Below are positions 14,692-29,800 of a stretch of DNA of 64,000 bases, one piece after another. The position numbers were made by a program, and so were the translations under genes. The notes under the pieces were generated by a model. That model had not been told where the DNA came from and searched no databases. It worked only from the letters and a program-made list of their open reading frames with translations. The DNA comes from Rhopalosiphum padi (Eukaryota > Arthropoda > Insecta > Hemiptera > Aphididae), in NCBI RefSeq assembly GCF_020882245.1, contig NC_083599.1, positions 19,664,865 through 19,728,864 of the forward strand, given 5' to 3'. The number at the start of each line of letters is the position of its first letter. The stretch's first letter is position 1.

Positions 14692-17600
14692 ATGGCGAGG
14701 TCGGACGACTCGTATAAAGAAGGATATCTCTACTTTCCGCCTCACGGAGTACTATCGCAACTAAAGGTTAGTCCGTCATCGTTATTGCCTACCTCCGTGA
14801 TAATCCGTCGGTGGTACCTGACCCATTAGGATATTAATGTTTTAAAACGTTTTTCGATTTTATTATAAAATAACCCTGGTTTTCCTAACGGTTAAAATTG
14901 CCATTATTTATAAATTCTGCCGGTACCTACCTCTCGAATATCTTTTTTTTTTACCTAATTTAAAATTTGTCTTTTAGAAATCCTGGCAGAAACGTTACTG
15001 TAGATTATTCAAATGGAGTAAACATGGTATAGATCGTCTTGAAGTATTTGACGGTACTGAAGACCAGAAATCTTCAAATATTGCCTCTATAATACCCTTG
15101 GAAAGCTGTGTGAAAATCACACAAGATGCTCAAAAACATCAACCTAATGTGTTCGCGGTAAGTCAATTGTTATTTTAAAATAGGTTTTTAATTAATAAAC
15201 TTTTTAAAAGATTAATGATAAGAAATGAGTAAGTTATGTTTAAATGCATCATTAATTCACAATTAAATATATTTAAATGTTTATACAACTTAATATTTAA
15301 AAGTTTACAATTTAAATGTAGGCACTATATTTTAACACTAGTATAGATATGTATGAATAGTATATCATAGTAATAACTAACTTATGTCCCAAAATGTTTA
15401 ATCTTATGGAGGCTTGCAATACATTTTTAAATTAAAACAGAATTACAGAATATGCCAAAATATATTTGATTACAGTTATTAAGATTGAATTAAGTAAAGA
15501 TTTAAAAACTATTCTATATAAGTGAAAAACTCTATAGAGTATAAACTATATATATATATTTATATGATATTTGATATAGACTATATCTATACTTATATTG
15601 CATTTTTTTATAAAAACAATATAAATACATTAAGTACATAGTATAGCATATGTAGTTACTAGTTAGCTCAAAGTAGGTAAAAGGATTCCGAGTCATGGTT
15701 TATTATAAATTTATAGTACTTTTAATTTATGTAAAAATGTAACTATATCTAAAAAAAATCTAAAATCTTATTAGATACCTACCTAAATTACTAAATGAAA
15801 TATATTATTTATAAATAGGTATGCCAGTAATATAAATATTTAGTTTAGTAAAGTATTTTATTCATATAGTTTTATAATTTAACTTAGCCTGTCTTTAATT
15901 TCTGGCAAGAATTTATTTTCGTTAAACAAGTTTGATTAATTAAAACAAAATTTTATATCTTGAAATTAGTTACTTTTATAAATTGTTTGATGAAATAATT
16001 CGATTATGAACTGAATGCCAATAAATTCATATGTAATTAAATACTTTTTTTCTTTTAATAACTTTCATTAATTAAGAAAAAATTGCTATCATAAATTGTT
16101 TAAAATAATCTTTTAATGTACTATTGATTATTGTAATATGTTACTAAGCTGTTATTAAACTCAATAAAAATATAAATTATGTTATTAGAGTGTTTATTAT
16201 TACTTTGTAATCAATTTTTATTATAATAATTTTGTAATACTCTTTTTATGTTTAGAACAGCCTTAAATTATTTATTCAGAAATAAAATATAAGCATCTTT
16301 ACATAATCTAAAAATATTTTATCCGATAAAAGATAAATTATTATTTGAAGCTGATCAATATTTAAATTGACAAATACTTTAGTATTATACAATCATTTAT
16401 ATTATATTATTGCTGTAATTTTTATTAATTAACATTTAAAATACTTAAAAACATTTATAATTAGAATTAGTTTGATAATATTGTATATTCCAAACATGAA
16501 AGATTTGAATGATTTTAACTATAGATATTATATATGTATGTGTAGGTAATATAGTTTATATAAATTATACATATTATAGTTTTAGGTACTATATTTCAAT
16601 TTATTTTTTCATTTAAATTAAATATACAAGTTATAAATGAATTAATTATCTAAATTATTGATTATAAGTTGTGTATTCATCTTGGTACTCGGCAACTGTT
16701 CCAATTAAAAAAATAATCCAAAAACTTTATTAGGTATAATGAAATCCCACAGACTTAGATAGAAATTTGTTGAATGCTAAGATAAACTGAATGAGTGATA
16801 AAAAGTTTGATAATAGCTTTTTAAAACATTGATATACAATTGTTATTAGGAAATTTGATATTTCTTAAGCTTCTGCATCATTGCAATTCAACAATTATAA
16901 TAAAGGTTAATAATGTAATTATAATAGTATATAGTAATCACCATATTATAATTACTGGGTTATTAAGATTACTATATGTTATAGTTAATTATCAAATATC
17001 TATTTATTTATTTTTATAGTTCTCATGCAAACTAAAGTAAAAATAATTGTATTTACTAAATAACAATAAATACATAATTAAATATTTATATATTGTTAAT
17101 AGCTTTAATATATTATGTTTTTGATCTTCTCGTTTTAAATGTCTATTGCAGTATACTAATTATAAATCAATATATCAAATTATTAATTTAGATATGCATA
17201 ATAATTTGTGCCCCAGGAAATTTAATATGATTAAATTTTAAAGATACTGTATTATTGCAATTTAGATATTATAGTAAAGGTTAATAAAGTAATTAGTAAT
17301 TACCATAATTAGAGTTATTGGAATATTAAAATTACTATATGTTAGACAGTTAAATAACAATTTATTATTAATATTGATAATTTTAATGCATAATTGAAAG
17401 TTATTAAGTAATAACAGTCTTAAGTATGATCTTTTGTATTTAAATATTTAATTTATATTGTTTTATTGTACATTAAAAATTCCATATCCACATTATTATC
17501 TTACAATCATAAAATATATCAAATTTAAGTTTGCAAAGCCAATTTTGTATTGTTAGTTTAAATATTAAAGTTAATTAATCATTATCAAACTTGATTGAAA

Positions 17601-19715
17601 GAGAGAACATTATATTTCTGTTTTCTTGTTGGTTTTTTACAATATTTTAGTTTTCAAATGAATATTTTTGGAACACCAGAATATGTAAAAAATTAAAATA
17701 CTTATATACTCTTGGTTCATTTTTTACTGTATTCTATTATTTTTATTTACTAATTTTGTTATTTGTTTATCCATGATATAGGTTTGGACAAAAACCGGTG
17801 TTCATCATTTTGCTGCAAACAATGAACAAGAAATGACTGACTGGATATGTGCTTTGCAAGCTGTGGCATTTAGAGATAATGTTTCAAGACAAACAATTGA
17901 AGAAGACAATGATTTATATTGTTCATCTGGAGATGGTAAGTCAACTAAAAACAATTTTATAACTAGTAAGAGAATGATTTATTGACAATATAAAATTGTT
18001 AAATATGTGTTTAATCTTTAATGTTAATAAAAAATAAAAAATGAAAAATTTCAATATACTTGTTGTGGTGATTATATGTCATCTATAGTCAATAGTTCTT
18101 ACATTTTTAAATTATAAAGTATAACACAAAAACAAACTAAATGTATAATACTTTTAGTCAAAATTATTCAAGTGTGATGGAAAATAAAATTACACTATTA
18201 ATTTTACAAAAAATACATATTAATGATTAACTTCTTTTGAAAATGCACTTAAAATTATAAAAAAAAAAAAATAAGCAAAAAGCAATTTCATAAAATTATA
18301 TTTACCATTAATAAATTATTAAATAAACCATAAATATCATTCCCTTCAAAATGTCCATGTATTTGTACCTGTGTTAATATTTTTGAATTTGTTTTGTCTG
18401 ATCTATTAGTAATTAAACTGATTTGTTTTTGTCAATGGCGCTACCTAATATTCTTTAAAGTAGAAAAAATATACAAAAAATAACTATTGAAATAATCACT
18501 TAAATATTAAAAATTTGTAATCATAAGAACCAATAATAAATTTCTACAACACTCTACTATAAATCAAGTCACATAAATAAGCAAATTAATTAAGTTTCAA
18601 ACATTGCTAATGAATTCAAATCCTAATATTATATTTATATTTCAAAATTCAATTACAATTATCTCACTTTAATATTTAAATTATTATTTTCAGCTGGTGT
18701 TTTTAGTGTTAAATTAATATCATCCGATGCCAGTGAACGTTGTGGTTTAAAAGAACAAACTTATACATTGGTCATTACTCCTGTCGCTCTACAATTACGA
18801 GAGTCTGATGAGAATGATACACTACTTCTAACGTGGCCATATAGATTTATTCGAAGATATGGGTATAGAGCTGGTAGATTTACATTTGAAGCTGGTCGCA
18901 AATGTGCTAGTGGTGAAGGCGTGTTTCATTTGGAACATTCAAACCAACAGGAGATATTTCGATGCATTTCATCAAAAATGAAAAGTATGAAAAAACTATT
19001 GAATGGTGGAGGTGATGCAACATCCATCATGTGTGGTGATAATCAGTTCAGAGCGGCTTTATCTATGATGGCCCGTTCTCGAAGCCCTTTACCGCCATCG
19101 CCCACTAGTACTACTCCATTAATTTTGGACAATGACTTTAATAGCTTTTCTTGTTCAATCAAACCTCTTATGCCTCTACCAACATTATTAGTACCTCCAA
19201 CTACATCTCCTCCGCCACCACCACTAAAACCAAAACCAAAGGCAATTTTTTCCAAGAAGCTACCTACTCCTTTTATGAACGACCCTTACAATGAAACTAA
19301 AGAAATAGAATCACCAGATGCAGCATATGAAGATGTCCAAGTGAGAAATGACGCCTGGAGGACTATGGGTTTAAATGATTCAAATCATTGCGAAAAACCT
19401 TATGCTAGTAATACTATAATATCTGATGATGGTGCTGAACATTATGACCATCTACAACATTTTGGTTTCATATCTAAAACAGCACCTGGATATAGACAAA
19501 TTCATCCTATTGCTTTAACAACAAAACAAAAATCCATAGTTAAAGCAGATACCGTGATGATGCCTGCTCGGAAAGCTGACGATTCACATTATGGTTATGG
19601 TACTATTAATAAAAAAAACTCGACCGAAGAAAATCGCTCAAATAACGAGTCTTTGGGTTCTGTAGCACACAATGAATTGCAATATGCTATGGTCTTCAAG
19701 CCTAATAAGGTCTAG
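14692..19715 (+). CDS. Dok: Docking protein Dok (PH + PTB adaptor), complete, 476 aa
   Basis: This is a membrane-associated adaptor that binds phosphotyrosine on activated kinases and, once phosphorylated, recruits SH2 proteins. Coding exons are 14692-14766, 14978-15157, 17782-17935 and 18694-19715. All junctions are GT-AG and keep frame, with stop TAG at 19713-19715. The ATG at 14692 is the first in-frame ATG; the open frame continues upstream without one. Residues about 7-115 form a PH domain (EGYLYFPPHG start, conserved Trp in MTDWICALQ). Residues about 139-245 form a Dok/IRS-type PTB domain, with the hallmark WPYRFIRRYG at 184-193 followed by FTFEAGRKCASGEGVF. The tail has a Pro-rich SH3-ligand stretch (PPPPPLKPKPK) and tyrosines in docking-like contexts (YEDV at 348, YDHL, YGYGTI, QYAMV). 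IRS is less likely because the protein is short and PH-PTB order and sequence fit Dok. Confidence 0.93.
16885..17345 (+). repeat. Imperfect direct duplication inside Dok intron 2
   Basis: The segment at about 16885-16982 (aaaggttaataatgtaatta ... attactatatgtta) recurs at about 17273-17343 (aaaggttaataaagtaatta ... attactatatgtta). The order of words is the same and there are small indels. Both lie in the 2.6-kb intron between coding exons 2 and 3. No transposon ends are visible, so it looks like a local duplication. Confidence 0.55.
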
Positions 19716-21921
19716 TCTTATTTTTATTTTTATTATTAATGAAAACCAATTTTTAAATTTATATATTTTTTATTATACTTTCCTATATCTATACAAAATG
19801 TCATATATTTATTACAATATATAGATTCTGACTTTTATTTTTTACATATTTTATCATTGACTACATCACATTTAGACACTTTTGTTAGTAAATTTATTTT
19901 ACAGTGTTTAATTTTAGTTTCTTGTATTTGTTTTATTTAATTTATAATAACTTTTAATTTTTAATAATATCATATGTGCAATAATCACAATGAAAAAGAT
20001 TTATAAATATTTATTTTATTAATGTCGTAATTCTACTCTAATATATAATATATATATATGTGAGTTATTCTGAATATATAAAATACTAATAATGATGAAA
20101 CTAAATGTATAAATATTTATAGTTTTAAAATTCTATTATGAAACAATATTTATCTATTTATTTTTTTATATCTTTAAAAATTAAATTAAATTTTTTTAAA
20201 TAAAATAATTCCAACTTTATTTTGTACAAATATTTTTGTATGACATCAATCAAATGAAAATCTATAAAAAAAAATGTTTATTCACTTTCAACTTGTATGA
20301 CATTGCACATGAAGCTCATTAAAAACTATTTTCACTGTATCGTGAATTAATGTATTATAACTGTATAAGAATATTTAATTAACAACTATTTTACTCTATG
20401 TATAATGAATGAAAAACCAAAATGTATTACCAATAATTATGTATATATACATACAGTTTATGTATTAAATATTTATTTGTGTATTATATAAGTATATTAA
20501 TTATTGAGTAGGCATTGTTTAGGATTAAAATAAATTTAAGACAAATGCTCTCAGTTCATAAGTTTGGTTTAAATAAAAATTAGCTGCCACTTCTTAAAAC
20601 TCAATTTTTGTATTAAACCAATGATAAAAACATAGAAATATAATTCAATGATTAATGAATAAGCAATTTTTGTTAATCATATTTTATGAAATCACATTTT
20701 TTTATTTTGAACAGATATATATGTAGTCAGATTTTATCAGATAATAACAATATAAATATACTTGGTAAAATAGGCTCAAAGAACAATAGACCATCTTTGC
20801 TCCGAATCATTTTTTATTAATAATAATTTATCATTGATTTCAAATTTAATACATTACAGTGACATAATGGCTAATTGGTAGTTTCACTCGATGTTTACTA
20901 GATACAGCAGAACGGTTATTATTTTTATTATTTTTTATTTTTTAGTTAATTTTTAAATCTGTCTTGGATCTAAAATAAATAGCCTACCTGATTTTTTAGA
21001 ATTTGTCCTATCAACATATGTCCCTGGAGTCCAATGAAATGCATTATTAGTATTATACAAAACTTGGTGAGCATTTGTGTATTCTGTATTGGGTACTGTA
21101 TACCATACAAATTTTATTTTTTCTAAATAAATATATTATGTATCAAAATTGCAATGATTTTAAAGGTATAATTAACTCTTAAATAGTGGAACAATACAAA
21201 ATTAAAATTTTGTTCTGTGGTTAAAATATAAATTAGCTTAACACTATTGATCACTTAAATAAATACCTACATTCAAGAGAATATTTTTACAAATAAAAGA
21301 TAATCTTTAAAAAGCTATAGCTCTAGATATGCAAGCAATTATGCATTTAAAAATTCAAAACTATGCTCTAAAAACATACACCACTTACATTTTTTTAGTA
21401 ACTAGTTTATAGATCTATGGTTATTATTTAATAATAATTTTGTTCGTGATCATAGAATACAGATTTGTTCGTGATGGTAACATACACCGAATTCCGAACG
21501 ACCGATCTCCGCGGTAGGTCTTCAATTTTATTGAGCGTATTTATGAATTTTGAATTTTAGCCTCTATAGTCTATAAGGCAATGAACTTAAATAAATTATT
21601 ACATGTAGGTGTTTATTACTTTAACTGTGTTATTATAATATTTACATGTAACAATACAACAATTATAAATTTATTATATTATTATAATGACAGAAATACA
21701 TCATTTTTCATTAAACTCATTAATAACTGAATCTATTTCAATATATTATTAACTTATTTACTTTTTTCATTAATGAATTAATTATTTAATATTTTTGTAC
21801 TACTTAGGTATACGGGTATACACAATAAATTAATATACTATTTATATTTTTTTTAAATAACAATTTGTCAGAAAAAAATTCTAATATACAGATATATTAA
21901 TAAACTTAACTAAAATTAAAT
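19716..21921. other. Dok 3' UTR and AT-rich intergenic DNA
   Basis: The Dok 3' UTR must begin here. The rest is AT-rich, with no further exon recognised in either strand. Confidence 0.5.
20199..20204 (+). terminator. Candidate poly(A) signal for Dok
   Basis: AATAAA lies about 480 bases after the Dok stop codon and is the first canonical hexamer I noticed. In DNA this AT-rich the hexamer often occurs by chance. Confidence 0.3.
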
Positions 21922-22131
21922 CAGTGATGGGCAAAGTACGGCCCACGAAAGTATTTAATCTGGCCCACCGAGGGTTCATCGATATGGATAGTATATGGTC
22001 TGTATAGTATAGAAGTATAGTATTATATGATTCAAAGCTTTAACACAAAATGCATTTTTCTATAATTCTGGCTCTCCTCTAGAATTTCTTAAACTTTGTG
22101 GCCCCCCATTAAAAAAGTTTGCCCACCACTG
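21922..22131. mobile_element. hAT-like MITE (210 bp)
   Basis: The left end is CAGTGATGGGCAAAGTACGG and the right end, reverse complemented, is CAGTGGTGGGCAAACTTTTT, a hAT-type terminal pair. The interior keeps 'ggcccac' and 'ggcccccc' words common in this class and has no coding capacity. The flanking octamers AATTAAAT and ATTTAAGT agree at only 6 of 8 positions, so this copy is probably older than the others, or the duplication has decayed. Confidence 0.7.
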
Positions 22132-23599
22132 ATTTAAGTAAACCAAAATGTGCTTTTAGGTATACAGCCATTTAGTGGAAAAATTCATTAGGTTCATTAG
22201 AAAAAAAATAAATCTGAAATTAATCAATTGTATAAACGTCAAAAGTAAACATTTCAATATAGATTCCGAATATCTTACTTTTTGTTATTAGTGAATTTTA
22301 TGTTTGTTTACTAATTTTAATAATATTCGTGGTTTTTCTTAATATATCTACAACAGGTACTAATATTAATAGGTATTAATATTTAAAATCACACAAAATT
22401 TAACTTCTAGGTATAGCATAATATATATCGATGATCACTAATTATATAACGGAATTTAATAATATCACATTATATTAATCAGAAGAAGTCCCAACTTCCA
22501 ACAAACATTACCTAAATCTATTCCAAAAAATAGTTTCCATTTTTATTTATGATTTTTAGACTTGGATCAATAAATTTTAATTGTTATAATATTGCATATA
22601 TTATTGTTTTTACATGCAAATATTAAAAATATTTTTATTTTTATAAATAATATCACGAAACATTATACTTTGTAACTTCAGATTAAATATGGCCCCCTGG
22701 ATTCTGGGACCTAAAGTTAAGGCCCCAAGTATAAAATGATAACCAGGCTCATCTGGTATATGATTATGATAGATTGTCGTTTTTATAAATGTTATTAAAA
22801 ACAGTTCACTAAAAAAGAAATAATGTCTTGAAAAGTAAAAAAAATTAAAAATAAAAAGATATAAATTAAATTACAAATTTAAATTTGTTGTAACATAAAA
22901 CAAATCAGACTAGATAATCTATTTAGCTGATAAGTTTAGGATAGTTATATAGTTATTTACCACATTTTCTAAATCAATAAATAATATTATTATTTTAATA
23001 TTTAATGTCAATTTAAACACAATTAATACATTAACAATTTAAAAATATTAAATTATATTTAATAATATCATTAATAACTTCTTGTATGTACACTAAAGAT
23101 ACATTTATGTTTTATTATAAACTTATTCAGCAGAGCACCTCTGTCCAATATTAAAAGCTATACAACAGTAATTTAATATGAACAAATATGAAATTTAAAC
23201 TTAAAATATACACTATCTTCTGTTTAACTTGTATTATTTAACATAGAAGTATCAATAAAATACACCAGGAACATTATAAATCATATAACAGCCATTTATA
23301 AATTAATATTACTGTTAAAAAAAAAATAGTACAAACAAGAGTATTTGTCTTTTTTCCTATCTTATTACCAACTATTTAGACAATTAGTTTAAAAATATGT
23401 TTGTTACTCATCAAAATCCTATAAAATATTTAACAAATAGGAAATAAATTGTAATAATTATAACAGCTTCACAAATAACGAGGTAAATCGACAGGAAATG
23501 TATATTAAAATTATTTATTATAAATATGTTTGGTGTAATGATGCTTAAAATGTAATAAAACAATAGTTATAATAATAATAATAATAATTTTAATTAATA
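22132..23599. other. AT-rich convergent intergenic DNA
   Basis: This lies between the 3' ends of Dok and ACAP. No exon seen. A patch at about 22690-22750 (ggccccctggattctgggac) looks like a fragment of another transposon end. Confidence 0.45.
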
Positions 23600-23605
23600 T
23601 TTATT
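23600..23605 (-). terminator. Candidate poly(A) signal for ACAP
   Basis: The reverse-strand AATAAA lies about 240 bases beyond the ACAP stop codon. The match is canonical but could be chance in AT-rich DNA. Confidence 0.3.
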
Positions 23606-23847
23606 TATCGTTTATAACATAATAATATAAGGTAACTCTAATAGAAGTATTTAAAAATAAAAAAAATTATTAAAACAACATTAGGCAAAAAACACTTAAA
23701 CATAAATATAATAAAGTATTCGATAGTATTTTGTTCATCAACATATAGTCTTAATAAATCTAAAAGGTTTATACTTTAATAGAAAACCACAGAAGTCTTG
23801 TAGAGTAAAGTATAGCAATATTTTTAAAGCTAATGTTTGTTCAATAA

Positions 23848-26800
23848 TCATTTATGTAAAGGGCTGAATGTAAGTTGTGTGAAATCACGTACTGCATCTT
23901 TGAAAGATTCTGGAATTTCAGACTGATCATTCAGGCGACTGATTTTGAGCCTAAAATAAACACATTCATTTATGTAAGTACAAATTAATAAGACTCAATT
24001 ATTTAATTCAATTTTTTAAGATAACTTATAACCAAATGAGGTATAAAAATCACTTCTTAGATAAAAATAGAACAATAGTTGAGATAAAAATTAGTCAATT
24101 GTTATTTACACATTAGTAACAATAAATAAATAAAATTATTATACTGCATCTGAATGAAAATACAATTTTTAAGCAATTTTTTTATGTTTCTTCGACAAGA
24201 AAATGAAATAGAGGTTTTGAAAACTATGTATATTAAAATCACATTATATACTTGATGGTATTAGGTAAAAAATAATACATACAAGGTTACTATATTTGCA
24301 TTGGCCTGTTTTGTAGCTACTTCTAGCGGTTCAATATTATCATTATCCCTAAGATATTGATTTGCTTTATGTTTCAAAAGAAGACATACTTGTGCTGTAT
24401 GACCTAAAACAGAAATTATTTTATAAATAACAAATTTTATTATTATTATTTATTTACAAAATATAAAGTGTATAAATAACATAATAAATAATGTATGCTA
24501 GGAAGCCAGTATGGGGAGGGGGGCCTATAAACATTTGTCTGATTATAATTACTATAACTATTTCATCAATATTTTATTTAAAATTATAAGTACCAGATAC
24601 CTACTTACAATACATGGTTGTAAAAAAAAAATGTATGCCTATAAAAGCGTCAATTCCACAACTTGTTACACAAGAGCCAATTTGTTACACATTAATCTTG
24701 AATATATTGAAATTTTAATGAATGTAGAATTTGATAGGGAATGTATTCAACATCAGTAGCATCATTTGGACCGTGTTATGTATACCTTAAAATACCTAGC
24801 ACAGATAAATTATAGAAAAGATTGATGCCTACTTAAAAAAAAATGTAACCATTGTTGAAAATACACAAAAAATATGTAGAAACTTTTAACTTCAGTTTGA
24901 ATGATTATATCAAAACTGAATTTTATAATATTAATATAAATATATAATTCTTCAACATTATTGTTAATACTGCATATATTTAACATAAATATGTTAAGTA
25001 GATTTTAATTTTTTATAATTGTATTAATACTCTGTACCCAATTGAATGTTTCACTTATTGAAGTTTTTAAAATTTATATTAAAATTGTTATAGGTCATCA
25101 CAAATAATTTGGGAACATATAATAATTTGTTAAGTTTAATATTTAGTTGAAGTTGAAGACAAGCTGCTAAAGCGCCAATTAATAAGTTATAAACTGGAAG
25201 TGTTACAAGTCAGTTAAAAATAAAAAATGGCAAGATTATATAACAGAATTTATCTGTTCTAATTATGGGTATAAAAATTAAATATAATATAATACCTTTA
25301 AAAAAAAATATATATATATGTGTTCAAAAAAAAAAAAATAGAACATTATAAACAATAAGAAAATGTACCTAATTGTGTAGCAAAAAATAGAGGAGTTTGG
25401 CCATGATCATCTTGAATGTTTATGTCGGCTGCATTAAGTATCAAATACTCACAAGCCATCACAGAACCCTGTAATATTAAAACATTTTGTTATAAATAAA
25501 TTATAATTTAAGGAAACTTCAAAAATACATTAATGTGGATATTTAGAATGAACCTTACACTGAGAATAGCTTGAAAGAGTGAGGTCCGTCCATTGTCATT
25601 TGGATTTTTCCAATTTCTATCTGCTCCTGTTGCTATTGCATGACACATTACAGGTAGATTATGCGCTGCTGCAGCTCGATAAAGTAGCATATCTGGCCTC
25701 AATGTAGATATATCTTCTTCTACAACTATCAAAATTATTTAACATTATTCAAAAATTAAAATAGTTTTCTTAATATTCTAACCATCTGTTCCATCATCAC
25801 TAACTGTAGAATCGTCATCGCTACTTATAACATCTAAAGATATGCTTTTAGTATTGCCACCAATTACCATGACATTATCTTTTTTCTCATTTTTTATTGC
25901 AGATTGGGTTCCTCGTCGTCTTACTTTGCGAACACTCCACTTTCTTGTATTATATTCTTCTAATACCAATTCATCATTAGGTATTGGTTTCACAAATAAG
26001 CGATCAACATATTTATTTCGAATCCATTGTTCACGAATTGGACTAAAAAATATAATATTTTAATATCAATAACAATACATTTAATTAAAATTTGAAAGTT
26101 GTAATAAATTAAAGACCTACCCAAGACATTTTGCTGAAGCACGTACAACCATATCAGGAACATTATATTCATACACTTCATTGACCACAGAGTTTCCAAC
26201 TTCGGCCAAAACTTTCAAAATCTCTGGTTCCCAGTCATCAAGTGTTAATGAACGGACTTTACTATAATGAACACCAAGACTACGATGTACACCAGAACAT
26301 TCTAAAATAAAAAATACTTATTAAACAAGGAATGAAAATGATACAAGAAATTTACTAATATAATGATAGTTATTGTCTTATTGGTAATAAATATAGTTTT
26401 TTTATTCTTTAAAATAAATTTAAATACTAACCAATACATAATGTAATACCCAAGTTTATGCTGGCCCAATCTGGATTTGGTGCTTTACAATCGCAACATT
26501 TTTCATTACCAGGAATTTTAACAAGCACATCTAACGTCCTAAGTAATAATAATTATTTAATTTAACAAAAACTAAAATATATAACCAGTATTAATAATAA
26601 TTTTTAATAAAAAAAATTACTTAGACTTTTTAATTTTTGGAGTTGGAAAATTTTCACTTGAACCATCATCATCTTGATTAAGTTTTTGTTGGGGACGATT
26701 ACGTATTGCATTTTCAATACCTTGTTGAATAGTTTCTATCCATAACTTGTATACATACTCAGAATCAGCTTGCAAAATGTGACTTCTGCAAAAAAAGAAA

Positions 26801-29800
26801 AAAGCAATTATTTAGTTTGTTCAATTGGGATAAATATCTTACACCAGCACTTACTTAGATGGAGATAAAACTTCAAAACAAAATCTTCTTTCTGCATCAT
26901 ATGCTGGCTTCACAGAACAAATTCCTAAATCATCTTCCATAACAGTAAATAAATTTTCACCTAAAAAAATATGTTAAGAGGATTTATAATAAATTTGTAA
27001 GATTCTCTATTAAAACAATTACATAATTCAATTTGGATAAAATTTAAGAATTTTCTTCTCTTTTTTTCAAACATTTATAAATTGTTTTGTGTATTGAGAA
27101 TACAAATCCTTAATTTTAATTAAATTACCAACCATTTCTTTTACTATAAGCCAACTGATTATTCTTTAAGTAAAACCATCGTCTATTCCATGTTTTGAAA
27201 GCATTACTTGTCCGCTTGTACAGGTAGCCTTCAATGCGTATCACATCATTTCCCTTGGCACCATTTTCACAATCACCATTCACCATAACCGTATCATTGC
27301 TTTAATTTAAAAATAATAATTATTACCCTTTAAATTAATGAATTGTTAATAATAACTATTTAATACACATCAATTCTGAACCTGTCGACCAATTTGTGAT
27401 GTTCACTGAGTTGATTTTCCATTTCAGCTGCTTCAGCTGTCATTACAACTACCTCTTTGTTCAGACTCTGAATAAAATCTTGCAAATCTTCAGTTAGAGT
27501 AAAACCTTGATGAAAATATGTACCCCATGCTTGGATATAAGATAACAACTAAAACAAGAAAAAAAAAGAATTTTTGGCATTTATATATTAATTATTCAAG
27601 AATAGGGATGGTAAACCTTTTTCAAGTCACAAATTAAAGTTGTTTTATCAAAGTTTCAAAATGTTATAGTTATTAAGACGTAATAAAGAATTTTTTCCAT
27701 ATTATTTTTCATTAATGCAAGATGCCAAAATATAATCAATGTGCTATCTTTGTCATTTAACTTAGATTCTCTACCCCTGTTCAAGAACAATATACAACAC
27801 AAACAATTAATTACTTACTGTTGAAAATATTTCCGGTTTTTTCCTAGTTAAAAGCATAGTAATACAATGCACATGATCTAAGGCAGCATGACGAAAAGAA
27901 CTTCTTGCTGATGCAACTTGACTTAGTACTTCATCTGCTTCTTGTGGACGAGATTTTAATACCTGGGAGTTCCTTAACAAAGCAGCGTCAAGTTCATATG
28001 TTGCCTTTTCAAATACATGCTTGGATTCTTTGCTTGCTTTAATATCTCTAAACAAATAAATAAAGTAAGAAAATAAATATATTTTTTAATTATCAATATT
28101 AATACAAAATTCTAAAAACTCACTCTTTGACAAATACTGTTAAATTGTTCAAAACGGTTCGCGATGCCTGATCCAGGAATGTTGTTAAAAATTTGTTCAT
28201 TTCTTGAAGAGCATGAATTATTTTATTTAAATTTTTAGTTGATGATGTGTCATCACGGAAACAGAGTCCCATTTCCCACAAACTATTTGCAAATAATGAT
28301 TGTTGGCTTACATATGTCTTCCCAGAATCAATCATAAGACTGTATACTTTTACAACCTAAATTAATAATAATAATTTATTTTAAATATTAAGATGAATGG
28401 TGATACAATTAATTAGTGAGAAGTAGTATTTAAAATCTCTAAAACACAAAATATTACCTTTTCTAATCTATGTTCCAGTAAATCAATATTGGACTCATGG
28501 CGATCAAGTTGTGTCCTAAAATAAAATATATAAATTATTTTTATAGTATATACAAGTAATTTGAATTTAGTGCATAGAAAAGTATAATATATTATTTAAT
28601 TTTAATATTGATAAGTACTACATAATTTTTTATGTTTTAAATAATAGTAACAAATGGTTTGTATTGTACTTATTTAATGTCCAAAAACAAAAAAAAAAAC
28701 ATTTACATTTACATGTTAATTTATAACATTTATAACACACAATATATTATATTTTTATACAATTTAATCACTCAACAGTAATATCATAACAAATAATTAA
28801 TGAAAATGTTTAGGTACTAGAATTTTTACTATTAAAATAGGTTTGATTTGAATTCTTTGTCATCAGTTGTATTTTTCAATTTACTCAGATAAAATTAAAA
28901 GCTACCTATGGCAATGCAAACTATTAAATATTTGAGGCACAGAATTAATTTTTATTGGTACCCTAAATTATTTATTATAAATATTTTACTACTAATTTTT
29001 CTTCGTCCAATTACTACTCCTCTTGAGTCTTGTGACTCAAAAAATTACCTTAAATTTTAAAGTACCAAAATCTAAGATTACGTTTTAAATAGTTAATGAT
29101 TTTAGCTTTTACTAGCAATTTTTTAAATATGAATATTATAGTTAAATGCTTTATTGCTTTGTTAAACAATCATATAATATATTGGTAAAAATTTGATGAA
29201 AGATAAATGCCGATCTTAAATTTTCTAAAACTTATTTAAAAATATAATAATTAATAGAAATCTTTGGTAGGGATAGTACCACAAATGTTATACTTTTAAT
29301 TGATTTATTAAAATTTTCAACAAAACTAACATTAATCAATAGTTTGTAAATACTTTGTACATTGTAAAACTGAGTTGGTTAGTAATTCATTGTAAGTATT
29401 TGTCAATAAAATTATTTATTTATCATTAATGTATTGATAATGTACTTAAAGAAATCAATACAGTGAAACGTCTATTAATAGACACTTCTCAATAGTGAAC
29501 CCTCCTAAGTGGACGTGGACATTAAAAACTGGTACTAAAATTAAAAATTACCTCTCATAAATGGACAAAATATATGTACATTTCAAAAACTTCTAAATAA
29601 TAAAAATACTATATTTATCTTTTAAAAGTACATTTTGTTCGTATTTTATCTTATCTTAATAGTTTTCCTATTAAATAAATGAAAAATGGTTCGGTTTAAT
29701 CAGTTGTGTACTGTCCATTGTGTGAACACGTAACTATATTAAATTATTTAAAATGAACAATAATAAACATAAAATACTGAACTTAGAGAAGAAAAAATTA

